A DNA stretch of 6,560 bases from Ruminococcus sp. UBA946 (GTDB taxonomy: Bacteria; Bacillota; Clostridia; Oscillospirales; Ruminococcaceae), in NCBI GenBank assembly GCA_002293295.1, contig DBCY01000061.1, positions 5,880-12,439 of the forward strand. Direction: 5' to 3'. The notes below the pieces were generated by a model. It saw only the letters and a list, made by a program, of their open reading frames with translations. It had not been told where the DNA came from and ran no database searches. Both the position numbers and the translations under genes were made by a program. Shown here piece by piece: positions 1-6,540 of this stretch (the first letter of the stretch is position 1; the number at the start of each line of letters is the position of its first letter).

Positions 1-1041
1 TATCTGAGGACGATTTCTCATCTTCGTATGCGGACGAATACCTTTCAGGCAGTATTTAAAATCCGTTCGGCGGCGGCACAGGCTATCCACAGGTTCTTCG
101 CCGAAAACGGCTTTTGCTATGCCCATACTCCGGTTATAACAGCCAGCGACTGCGAGGGCGCCGGTGAAATGTTCAGCGTCACGTCATTTGATTTAAACAG
201 TCCCGCGCGCGGTGAGGACGGAAGCGTTGATTATTCCGCCGATTTCTTCGGCAAACATACATCGCTTACCGTTTCGGGTCAGCTTGAGGGCGAATGCATG
301 GCAATGGCATTCGGAAAAATCTACACCTTCGGTCCGACATTCAGGGCTGAAAAATCCTACACCCCCCGTCATGCCGCCGAATTCTGGATGGTCGAACCCG
401 AAATCGCGTTTGCCGGTCTTGAAGAAGACATGGAGCTTGCCGAAAAAATGCTCAAGTATGTTTTAAGAGCTTTGACGGACGAATGCCCGAACGAGCTTAA
501 ATTCTGCAATGATTTTTATGACAGGTCCCTGCTTGGAAAACTAACAGCCGTTATTAACTCGGATTTTGCAATATGCGCCTATACGAAAGCGGTTGGGCTT
601 TTAGAGGAATCACAGGAAAAATTTGAATACCCCATTTCCTGGGGCTGTGATTTGCAAACGGAGCATGAACGCTTTCTGACAGAAAAAATTTACGGCTGTC
701 CCGTTTTTATTACCGATTATCCCAAAGAAATCAAGTCGTTTTATATGCGGCTCAACGACGACGGGAAAACCGTAGCCGCTATGGATTTGCTTGTTCCGGG
801 GGTCGGCGAGCTTATCGGGGGAAGCCAGCGCGAGGAACGCCTGGATTTGCTTTTATCACGCATGGAAGAGCTGGGGATTAATTCGTCTGATTATGACTGG
901 TACCTTGACCTTCGCCGCTACGGAGGGGTTAAGCACGCCGGCTTCGGACTCGGCTTTGAACGCCTTATAATGTATGTCACGGGCATTGCCAATATCCGGG
1001 ATGTCATTCCTTTCCCCCGCACGGCGGGTTCGGTATATTGA
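1..1041 (+). CDS. asnS: Asparaginyl-tRNA synthetase, class IIb, 5' end cut by the window
   Basis: This cytoplasmic enzyme joins asparagine to tRNA-Asn using ATP. The reading frame is open from base 1, and the residues before the first in-window Met (base 28) already fit the family (YLRTISHLR), so the true start lies upstream. About 346 residues are visible, against roughly 460 for a full AsnRS. What is missing is the N-terminal OB-fold anticodon-binding domain. The class II catalytic core is complete. Motif 1 surrounds the conserved Pro of TPVITASDCEGAGEMF. Motif 2 carries FRAE at 340-351, followed by RHAAEFWMVEPE. GGSQRE lies near 814-831, and motif 3 (GFGLGFERL) is at 940-966. The ending NIRDVIPFPRT is typical of AsnRS and closely resembles my recollection of the E. 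coli enzyme. AspRS is unlikely because of the GAGEMF segment and this C-terminus. No frameshift or missing catalytic residue is seen. The stop codon overlaps the start of a 7-bp repeat tract. Confidence 0.97.
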   Translation, partial: YLRTISHLRMRTNTFQAVFKIRSAAAQAIHRFFAENGFCYAHTPVITASDCEGAGEMFSVTSFDLNSPARGEDGSVDYSADFFGKHTSLTVSGQLEGECMAMAFGKIYTFGPTFRAEKSYTPRHAAEFWMVEPEIAFAGLEEDMELAEKMLKYVLRALTDECPNELKFCNDFYDRSLLGKLTAVINSDFAICAYTKAVGLLEESQEKFEYPISWGCDLQTEHERFLTEKIYGCPVFITDYPKEIKSFYMRLNDDGKTVAAMDLLVPGVGELIGGSQREERLDLLLSRMEELGINSSDYDWYLDLRRYGGVKHAGFGLGFERLIMYVTGIANIRDVIPFPRTAGSVY

Positions 1042-1044
1042 GTG

Positions 1045-1079
1045 AGGATTCAGGGTTTAGGAGGAAGGAGCAAGGTTTT
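1045..1079 (+). repeat. Five degenerate tandem 7-bp repeats (AGGNNNN) in the asnS/kinase junction
   Basis: AGG recurs exactly every seven bases at 1045, 1052, 1059, 1066 and 1073, and the other four positions vary (for example AGGATTC, AGGAGCA). Read in another phase, the pattern begins at the G of the asnS stop codon (1040) with AG ending each unit. The tract fills nearly the whole gap between asnS and the next gene and contains its Shine-Dalgarno sequence. A second tract of the same period follows the last gene of the window. The periodicity is seen directly; a shared origin is inferred. Confidence 0.7.
1059..1070 (+). promoter_or_regulatory. Ribosome binding site of the zeta-like kinase, embedded in the 7-bp repeats
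   Basis: AGGAGG at 1059-1064 is a perfect Shine-Dalgarno core but lies 17 bases before the ATG, which is long. AAGGAG at 1065-1070 leaves 11 bases and is the more plausible site. Both are made by adjacent repeat units, so gain or loss of a unit would change the spacing. An in-frame TAG at 1058-1060 rules out a longer reading frame and fixes the start at 1082. Confidence 0.65.
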
Positions 1080-1081
1080 TT

Positions 1082-1633
1082 ATGCGGTATACTATTATCG
1101 GCGGAGTAAACGGAACAGGAAAAAGCAGTTTTACCGGCGTAATCAGAGCCGAAAAGGATGATTTGGGAATCATTCTTGATATTGATAAATTAAATGCCGA
1201 AAATAACGGCAATAAAATTGCGGGAGGTAAAATTGCGTCTGTAAAAATAAACGAATGTTTAAAAAACGGTTATTCCTTTACGCAGGAAACCACCCTTTCG
1301 GGAAATAAAACAGTAAGAACAGCGAAAGCGGCAAGGGATTTGGGGTATACGGTCAAGCTTTACTACATAGGGCTTGATACTGCCGCGGAAAGCTTGAAAC
1401 GCATTAAAAACCGGGTTGAAAAGGGAGGTCATGACATACCGGAGGAAATTGTACAAAAAAGGTTTGAAAACCGTTTTAAATCCTTAAAGGCTGTTTTACC
1501 GTACTGCAACAATGCTGTTTTTTATGACAACAGCAACGGTTTTACCGAGGTAGCCGAATATAAAAACGGCAGAATCTGCATAAAAACAGAAAACATACCG
1601 GAATGGATTAATGAACTGCTAAACGCTTATTAA
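1082..1633 (+). CDS. Zeta-toxin-like P-loop kinase (COG4185-type), function unproven
   Basis: This small cytoplasmic protein of 183 residues belongs to the P-loop kinase group that includes zeta/PezT toxins. A Walker A motif, GGVNGTGKSS, lies at residues 7-16 straight after the first beta strand. An acidic segment follows (LDIDK, 32-36), then the family-typical ETTLSG at 69-74, a strand YYIGLD at 94-99, and RVEKGGHDIPEE at 111-122. R127 and R131 lie in the next helix, where related proteins carry phosphate-binding arginines. Known zeta toxins phosphorylate UDP-N-acetylglucosamine and so block wall synthesis. Whether this protein does that cannot be read from the sequence. No small epsilon-like antitoxin gene is adjacent: asnS ends 40 bp upstream and recG starts 30 bp downstream. 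By hand count, bases 1141-1620 are about 39% GC, lower than sampled parts of asnS and recG, which weakly hints at a separate origin. A non-toxic sugar or nucleotide kinase is an alternative. Confidence 0.85.
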   Translation: MRYTIIGGVNGTGKSSFTGVIRAEKDDLGIILDIDKLNAENNGNKIAGGKIASVKINECLKNGYSFTQETTLSGNKTVRTAKAARDLGYTVKLYYIGLDTAAESLKRIKNRVEKGGHDIPEEIVQKRFENRFKSLKAVLPYCNNAVFYDNSNGFTEVAEYKNGRICIKTENIPEWINELLNAY

Positions 1634-1663
1634 ATTATACGATCATTAACAAAGGCGGACTTA

Positions 1664-3727
1664 ATGGAAAACAAAAATATAAACCCTTTAACAGCCGGCA
1701 CGCCTGTAAGCGCGCTTTCCGGAGTAGGCGTTAAAAGGGCTTCGCTTTACAATAAAATCGGAATTTATACTTTGGGTAATTTAATTGAATATTATCCCAG
1801 AAGTTATATAAATTATTCCCAGCCTTTAAAAATTCAAACCGCCCCCTTAAATGAAAACTGCGCCGTAAAGGGATTAATAACTAAAAAGCTTCCGGCGGCG
1901 CGAATCAAGGACGGGCTTATACTATACAGGGTTATCATTCAGGATGATTCCGGTTTAATGACGGTGACCTTTTATAACAACAGCTATACATATGATGCCT
2001 TAAAACTGGGAGAGGAATTTGTTTTTCACGGGAAAATGCAGGGGGGATTTATCCGCCGGGAAATGAACTCGCCGTCATTTGTCAGGGCTTCGTCCGGATA
2101 CCTTATCAAGCCTGTCTACCGCCTTACCGAAGGGCTTACCGGCAATATGGTCATAACAAACGTCAGATACGCCCTTGAAAACATTTCGAAAAATTATTAC
2201 GAGGACTGCCTGCCGTTCGGGCTGAGGCAGTATTATGAGCTTTGCAGTTTTGAATTCGCAGTAAAAAACATACATTTCCCGTCTGATGAAAACTCATGCG
2301 CCATTGCCGGGAAGCGCCTTGCCTTTGAAGAGCTTCTGATTTTACAGCTTGGAATGGCTGTGCGTAAAAACAGGAACAGACAAATGTCATCATGCAAAAT
2401 GAAGCCGGATGACGATGCCCTGCGTGAATTTTGCGCGGCTCTCCCGTTTGAGCTTACAAACGCCCAGAAAAAAGCCGCGGCTGAAATTACGGAGGATATG
2501 TGTAAAGACATGCCTATGAACAGGCTTCTTCAGGGAGACGTCGGTTCGGGGAAAACCGCCGTTGCCGCCGCAGCCGCCGCTCTGGCATATAAAAACGGTT
2601 TTCAGACCGCCGTGATGGCGCCGACCGAAATACTGGCGCGTCAGCACCTTAAAACAATGTCTTCGCTGCTTTCGCCTCTGGGGATTAACGTCTGCTGCCT
2701 GACCGGCTCGCTCAAGGCGAAGGAACGCCGTGAAATCAACGAGAAAATTAAAAACGGCGGATATCATGTCATTACGGGCACCCACGCCCTTATTTCCGAT
2801 ACAACCGAATTTGAGAAGCTGGGGCTGGTCATAATGGATGAGCAGCACCGTTTCGGCGTTAATCAGCGGGCTATGCTTGCCGGAAAGGGTGAAAACCCCC
2901 ATAAGCTTGTTATGTCGGCTACTCCCATTCCCCGCACCCTTGCACTCATTATTTACGGCGACCTGGATATTTCAGTCCTTGATAAGCTTCCTAAGGGACG
3001 GCAGGAGGTGAAAACCTTTGCGGTCACCTCAAAGCTCCGCGACAGGGTATTCGGCTTTATAAAAAAACAGCTTGACGAAGGCAGGCAGGCTTATATTATA
3101 TGTCCTTTGGTTGAAGAAGGAACAAACGAAGCCAAGGCGGCTGAATCATATGCGGAAAAGGTAATGAAGGGTTTTTTCACAGGATATAAAACAGGGCTTT
3201 TACACGGTAAAATGTCAGGCGCCGCAAAGGAAAAAGTTATGTCGGATTTTAAGGACGGGGAATACGGCATTCTTGTTGCCACTACTGTTGTCGAGGTCGG
3301 CGTGGATGTTCCCAACTCAGCCGTTATCCTTATTGAAAACGCCGACCGGTTCGGGCTTTCTCAGCTTCATCAGCTCAGAGGCAGGGTGGGGCGGGGTTCA
3401 GCACAAAGCTACTGCATACTGATAGCCGGGGAGGTTAATGAAGATTCCCGCAGGCGGCTGGAAATCATGACAAAAGTAACGGATGGTTTTAAAATTTCCG
3501 AATATGACCTTAAAATGCGCGGAGCGGGCGATTTTTTCGGGGAACGGCAGCACGGCCTTCCTAAAATGAAAATCGCCGATATAGGCGCAGACAGCGGCTT
3601 GTTATTAAAAACAAGCCAGGCGGCAAAAAAGCTCATAAAGAACAGTCCCGGTCTGGAGCTTTATCCTAAACTAAAAGCTGCCGCCGAGGAAATATTTGTA
3701 AGAAGCGGTGAAAACAGCATGAATTAA
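1664..3727 (+). CDS. recG: ATP-dependent DNA helicase RecG
   Basis: RecG is a superfamily 2 double-stranded DNA translocase that remodels stalled replication forks and branch-migrates Holliday junctions. At 687 residues it has normal family length. An N-terminal helical and OB-fold wedge region (about 1-230) includes a helix-hairpin-helix-like LSGVGVKRASLY at 18-29. The helicase core follows: Q-motif region FELTNAQKKAA (262-272), Walker A GDVGSGKT with K297, motif Ib TGTHAL (371-376), the DEQH box at 392-395, SATPIPRTLAL (418-428), motif V VVEVGVDVP (542-550) and motif VI QLRGRVGRG (570-578). The C-terminal GDFFGERQHGLP (622-633) is the conserved element that couples ATP hydrolysis to translocation. 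All key residues are present. The start is supported by AAAGGCGG at 1651-1658, five bases before the ATG. It probably shares a transcript with the kinase gene. No convincing intrinsic terminator follows it. Confidence 0.98.
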   Translation: MENKNINPLTAGTPVSALSGVGVKRASLYNKIGIYTLGNLIEYYPRSYINYSQPLKIQTAPLNENCAVKGLITKKLPAARIKDGLILYRVIIQDDSGLMTVTFYNNSYTYDALKLGEEFVFHGKMQGGFIRREMNSPSFVRASSGYLIKPVYRLTEGLTGNMVITNVRYALENISKNYYEDCLPFGLRQYYELCSFEFAVKNIHFPSDENSCAIAGKRLAFEELLILQLGMAVRKNRNRQMSSCKMKPDDDALREFCAALPFELTNAQKKAAAEITEDMCKDMPMNRLLQGDVGSGKTAVAAAAAALAYKNGFQTAVMAPTEILARQHLKTMSSLLSPLGINVCCLTGSLKAKERREINEKIKNGGYHVITGTHALISDTTEFEKLGLVIMDEQHRFGVNQRAMLAGKGENPHKLVMSATPIPRTLALIIYGDLDISVLDKLPKGRQEVKTFAVTSKLRDRVFGFIKKQLDEGRQAYIICPLVEEGTNEAKAAESYAEKVMKGFFTGYKTGLLHGKMSGAAKEKVMSDFKDGEYGILVATTVVEVGVDVPNSAVILIENADRFGLSQLHQLRGRVGRGSAQSYCILIAGEVNEDSRRRLEIMTKVTDGFKISEYDLKMRGAGDFFGERQHGLPKMKIADIGADSGLLLKTSQAAKKLIKNSPGLELYPKLKAAAEEIFVRSGENSMN

Positions 3728-3787
3728 ATGAATTCTTAATGAATATTAACATAAATATAGACAGATTTAAAAGAATTTAAAAACCCC

Positions 3788-3815
3788 TTGAAACATGGCA
3801 TTTTTATGGTATACT
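3788..3815 (+). promoter_or_regulatory. Sigma-A type promoter for the mutase/cyclophilin pair
   Basis: The -35 box is TTGAAA (3788-3793) and the -10 box is TATACT (3810-3815), separated by 16 bp. TGG immediately before the -10 forms an extended -10. Upstream, an AT-rich direct repeat (ATTTAAAA at 3765-3772 and 3775-3782) lies where an UP element would bind RNA polymerase alpha. Transcription should begin near 3822, giving a leader of about 95-100 nt. It is the best promoter match I noticed in the window. The assignment rests on consensus matching only. Confidence 0.75.
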
Positions 3816-3841
3816 AAATTATAACGGAAATAAAAATAATA

Positions 3842-3891
3842 AGAACCTGTTCCCATAGGCGTAAATATTTTTTACTATAGGAACATATTCT
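3842..3891 (+). promoter_or_regulatory. Imperfect inverted repeat in the mutase leader: operator pair or RNA hairpin
   Basis: TGTTCCCATAG (3848-3858) pairs with CTATAGGAACA (3875-3885) at 10 of 11 positions across a 16-nt AT-rich centre. The pairing resumes outside a 2x2 mismatch with AGAA (3842-3845) against TTCT (3888-3891). Seen as DNA, the ends are two 12-bp boxes in opposite orientation. AGAACCTGTTCC (3842-3853) and the reverse complement of 3880-3891 agree at 10 of 12 positions, and the first contains GAAC-CT-GTTC dyad symmetry. The site is about 20 bp downstream of the predicted transcription start and just upstream of the ribosome binding site (AGAAGG, 3906-3911). It could be a repressor roadblock site or a leader structure. 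I do not recognise it as a known riboswitch. Confidence 0.5.
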
Positions 3892-3919
3892 AAATCAATT
3901 CGGAAAGAAGGTTCATTAT

Positions 3920-5638
3920 ATGAATGTTGCTGAAAATTACTTATTATGGTGTGAAAAGACTGTTAATGACGCCGCTTTGCAGGATGAGCTCAAAGAGATT
4001 GCAAATGACAGCGAGGCTGTAAACGACAGGTTTTACCGCGAACTCGAATTCGGCACGGGGGGGCTGCGCGGTATTATAGGAGCGGGTTCTTACAGGATGA
4101 ATATTTATACGGTCCGCAGGGTTACGCAGGGTCTTGCCCGTTATATTAACGAAACCTTTAAGGAAAACCCCTCTGCAGCTATTGCATACGACAGCCGCAT
4201 TAATTCCGATGTTTTCGCCAGGGAAGCGGCAGGGGTACTTGCGGCAAACGGCATTGCGGTACATATTTACAGCGAGCTTATGCCTACCCCGATGCTTTCA
4301 TATGCCGTAAGGGCTTTGGGCTGTTCCGCGGGGATTGTCATAACGGCAAGCCATAACCCGGCAAAATATAACGGCTATAAGGTTTACGGCTCCGACGGCT
4401 GTCAGCTTACCCTTGACGCCGCTGAAACCGTCCTTGACAATATAAACAGCATCCCCATGTTTGACGGAACCGAATATATCGGCTTCGAAGAGGGGCTGTC
4501 CGGCGGAATTATAAAATATATCCCCCAGGACGTTATAAACGGTTATATCGAAGAGGTTTACAAACAGGGGATTAATACAGCTCTCGTTCCCGAAAGCGGA
4601 TTAAAGGTCGTTTACACCCCCCTTAACGGGGCGGGGAACAAGCCTGTACGCGCTATTCTCGATAAAATCGGCGTCAGCGATGTTACCGTCGTTAAGGAAC
4701 AGGAGAACCCGGACGGGAACTTCCCGACATGTCCGTCCCCAAACCCTGAAATCAGAGAAGCCCTTGCGCTGGGGCTGGAGCTGTGCAAAACCGTTAAACC
4801 TGACCTGCTGCTCGCCACTGACCCTGATTCCGACCGCGTAGGTATAGCCGTTCCGTCCGGCGGCGGATATGAACTTTTCACCGGCAATGAAGTCGGGGCT
4901 ATGCTTTTGGAATATATATGCTCCGAAAGGACCAGGCTGGGCACTATGCCGGAGAACCCCGTCGCGGTTAAAACGATTGTTACCACCGATATTACAAGAG
5001 CTATAGCAAAGGAATACGGCGTTGAAATAACCGAAGTCCTTACAGGGTTTAAATTTATCGGCGAACAGATTGGTCTGCTCGAAGAGAAAGGCGAGGAAAA
5101 CCGCTATATTTTCGGATTCGAGGAAAGCTACGGTTATCTTGCGGGAACCTATGTGCGCGACAAGGACGCCGTAGTAACCTCAATGCTTATATGCGAAATG
5201 GCGGCTTTTTACCGCACGAAGGGGATTTCCCTAATACAGGCACGGGAAAATATGTATAAAAAATACGGTGTTTATACGCATACCCAAAAATCATTCCAGT
5301 GCGAGGGTGAAACCGGTATGCAGAGAATGTCTGAAATAATGAACGGGCTGCGTGACGAAACACCCGAAGCAATCGGAGGCTTAAAGGTCATAAGGTTCGA
5401 TGATTACCTGAAAAGCGTTTCGGTCGACACAGCCACGGGGAATAAAACCGGACTGAACCTTCCTAAATCAGATGTCCTCGCGTTCATGCTGACGGATAAC
5501 GCGTCCGTGGTACTGCGTCCGTCGGGAACAGAGCCTAAAATCAAGGCTTATTATACGACTACGGGAGCGTCAAAAAATGAAGCGGATGCGCTTGAAGAAA
5601 AAATTTCAGCTGATTTCCGGAAAATTATAGGATTTTAA
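3920..5638 (+). CDS. pgcA: Phosphoglucomutase/phosphomannomutase, PgcA/PGM2-like phosphohexomutase
   Basis: This cytoplasmic enzyme interconverts hexose 1- and 6-phosphates, feeding glucose-1-phosphate to UDP-glucose, glycolipid, wall polymer or glycogen synthesis. The 572 residues match the long PgcA/PGM2 subfamily (about 570-580). The N-terminal signature FGTGGLRGIIGAG is at 44-56. The phosphoserine loop TASHNP is at 142-147, with catalytic S144. The Mg-binding loop DPDSDR is at 301-306, the sugar-recognition loop GFEESYG at 399-405, and the phosphate-binding loop RPSGTEPK at 533-540. All four active-site elements of the alpha-D-phosphohexomutase superfamily are intact, so an active enzyme is expected. 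Glucose versus mannose or pentose preference cannot be fixed by reading; the subfamily favours phosphoglucomutase. The start is supported by AGAAGG (3906-3911), eight bases before the ATG. It has its own promoter and a leader with a long inverted repeat, and is probably co-transcribed with the lipoprotein gene 21 bp downstream. Confidence 0.95.
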   Translation: MNVAENYLLWCEKTVNDAALQDELKEIANDSEAVNDRFYRELEFGTGGLRGIIGAGSYRMNIYTVRRVTQGLARYINETFKENPSAAIAYDSRINSDVFAREAAGVLAANGIAVHIYSELMPTPMLSYAVRALGCSAGIVITASHNPAKYNGYKVYGSDGCQLTLDAAETVLDNINSIPMFDGTEYIGFEEGLSGGIIKYIPQDVINGYIEEVYKQGINTALVPESGLKVVYTPLNGAGNKPVRAILDKIGVSDVTVVKEQENPDGNFPTCPSPNPEIREALALGLELCKTVKPDLLLATDPDSDRVGIAVPSGGGYELFTGNEVGAMLLEYICSERTRLGTMPENPVAVKTIVTTDITRAIAKEYGVEITEVLTGFKFIGEQIGLLEEKGEENRYIFGFEESYGYLAGTYVRDKDAVVTSMLICEMAAFYRTKGISLIQARENMYKKYGVYTHTQKSFQCEGETGMQRMSEIMNGLRDETPEAIGGLKVIRFDDYLKSVSVDTATGNKTGLNLPKSDVLAFMLTDNASVVLRPSGTEPKIKAYYTTTGASKNEADALEEKISADFRKIIGF

Positions 5639-5659
5639 ATATTTGAAAGGAATTTTATT

Positions 5660-6424
5660 ATGCTTTTAAAAAAGAAATATATCAGAGTATTGGTTTCATT
5701 TATTCTGGGGGCTTTTGTCTTAGCCGGATGCGAAGGGGAGCCTTATAACGGTGAAAATTCCCGTGAAGTAACAGGCGACGCTGAGATACTGAATTTCAAT
5801 ATGCCGGAGAACGGTGAAAAAATCGCAGTAATAACCTTTAAGGATTACGGCGTTGTCAAGGCAAAGCTTTTTGCCAACGCCGCTCAGAAGGGAACCGAAA
5901 ACTTCATAGGTCTTGCCGAAATGGGTTATTATGACGAGCTTATTTTCCATAGGATTATACCTAATTTTATGAACCAGGGCGGCGACCCCAGGGGCAACGG
6001 CACTGGTGGACAGAGCTTCTGGGGCGATAAATTCGAAGGGGGAATTCCCGAAGGGCTTTATCATTTCAGCGGAGCGCTGGCATATGCCAACTCGGGTTCC
6101 ACATCAACCAACGGCAGCCAGTTCTATATTGTGAATACTCCGGCGGATTATATTTATTACGGCGGGTATACCGGTGAAAACGGGCAGACGGTTTATTTTG
6201 AAAATTTCGAGGAAGCGAATATATCTCTTCCCGAAAATGTAAAGGATAAATATAAAGAAGTCGGCGGAGTTCCTTTCCTTGACGGCGGATATACTGTTTT
6301 CGGTCAGGTTTTTGAGGGACTTGACGTTATCCGTGAAATAGCAAAGGCAGAAACCGACGAAAATGACAAGCCGCTTACTCAGGTTCTTATGGAATCGGTT
6401 AAAATCGAGGACTACCAGGGGTAG
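5660..6424 (+). CDS. Cyclophilin-type peptidyl-prolyl cis-trans isomerase lipoprotein
   Basis: This predicted surface-anchored foldase speeds isomerisation of X-Pro bonds in exported proteins. The N-terminus is a lipoprotein signal: basic LKKK, a hydrophobic stretch, then lipobox VLAGC with C24 as the lipidated residue, followed by a short polar linker. The cyclophilin domain spans about 54-251. FHRIIPNFMNQGGDPRGNGTGG (split here: FHRIIPNF, 96-103; MNQGGD, 104-109) provides R98, F103 and Q106, matching human CypA R55, F60 and Q63. NGSQFYIV (151-158) and FLDGGYTVFG (206-215) complete the core. Between these last two, about 45 residues rich in Tyr, Gly and acids form a longer loop than in minimal cyclophilins. 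F206 stands where CypA has W121, which often reduces cyclosporin binding. The start is supported by AAAGGA (5646-5651), eight bases before the ATG. The gene lies close behind the mutase gene, so shared transcription is likely, though a functional link is not evident. Confidence 0.95.
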   Translation: MLLKKKYIRVLVSFILGAFVLAGCEGEPYNGENSREVTGDAEILNFNMPENGEKIAVITFKDYGVVKAKLFANAAQKGTENFIGLAEMGYYDELIFHRIIPNFMNQGGDPRGNGTGGQSFWGDKFEGGIPEGLYHFSGALAYANSGSTSTNGSQFYIVNTPADYIYYGGYTGENGQTVYFENFEEANISLPENVKDKYKEVGGVPFLDGGYTVFGQVFEGLDVIREIAKAETDENDKPLTQVLMESVKIEDYQG

Positions 6425-6456
6425 TAGTTAGAGAATAGTAACTAGCAGCTAGTACC
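6422..6456 (+). repeat. Five degenerate tandem 7-bp repeats (TAGNNNN) starting at the lipoprotein stop codon
   Basis: TAG recurs exactly every seven bases at 6422, 6429, 6436, 6443 and 6450. The first copy is the stop codon of the upstream gene. The four following bases vary (for example TAGTAGT, TAGTACC). Inside the block, ACTAGC and GCTAGT (6441-6446, 6448-6453) form a perfect dyad around a single A. The period matches the AGGNNNN tract after asnS. No open reading frame of note lies here. Confidence 0.7.
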
Positions 6457-6474
6457 AATTAATAATTAAATTAA

Positions 6475-6509
6475 TTAACAATTAACAATGAACAGTGAAC
6501 AATGAAAAA
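6475..6509 (+). repeat. Five tandem 7-bp repeats, T(T/G)AACA(A/G) type
   Basis: Five units run in register at 6475, 6482, 6489, 6496 and 6503. The first two are identical (TTAACAA), the next two are TGAACA followed by G or A, and the last is a decayed TGAAAAA. The same 7-bp lag is visible between 6457-6463 and 6464-6470 (6 of 7 bases equal), with a phase break near 6470. The 7-bp periodicity therefore covers most of 6422-6509. Heptanucleotide repeats of this general kind (STRR) are known from cyanobacteria. I mention them only as a comparison of form. Confidence 0.75.
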
Positions 6510-6525
6510 GTTATTAATTTAATTC

Positions 6526-6540
6526 ATCGCCGCAGGCGAT
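6526..6540. other. Small GC-rich hairpin, ATCGCC-GCA-GGCGAT
   Basis: A perfect 6-bp stem closes a 3-base loop, and it stands out as an island of GC in a very AT-rich stretch. No T-run follows it on the + strand, so it is a poor intrinsic terminator for the lipoprotein transcript. It is more likely the core of the surrounding inverted-repeat element. Confidence 0.6.

Noticed and set aside
28..1041. asnS starting at the ATG at base 28 as a short, complete gene
   Set aside because: The frame is open to base 1, the residues before this Met match AsnRS, and the family needs an N-terminal anticodon-binding domain. The gene is cut by the window, not truncated.
2390..2902. A 170-codon open frame on the - strand inside recG
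   Set aside because: It lies wholly opposite a well-supported recG helicase core, and its translation shows no recognisable motif. It is a shadow frame, like the other antisense frames here.
3728..3787. recG transcription terminator
   Set aside because: The stretch is AT-rich without a GC stem. Only short AT direct repeats are visible, better explained as upstream promoter sequence.
3843..3852. GAAC-CT-GTTC as a LexA (SOS) box
   Set aside because: The Bacillota LexA box has four bases between GAAC and GTTC, and here there are two. The site also lies downstream of the predicted transcription start of a metabolic gene.
6526..6540. Intrinsic terminator after the lipoprotein gene
   Set aside because: The hairpin is short and is followed by ACCGAAATTG rather than a T-run. 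It lies about 100 bases beyond the stop codon, inside a repeat element.
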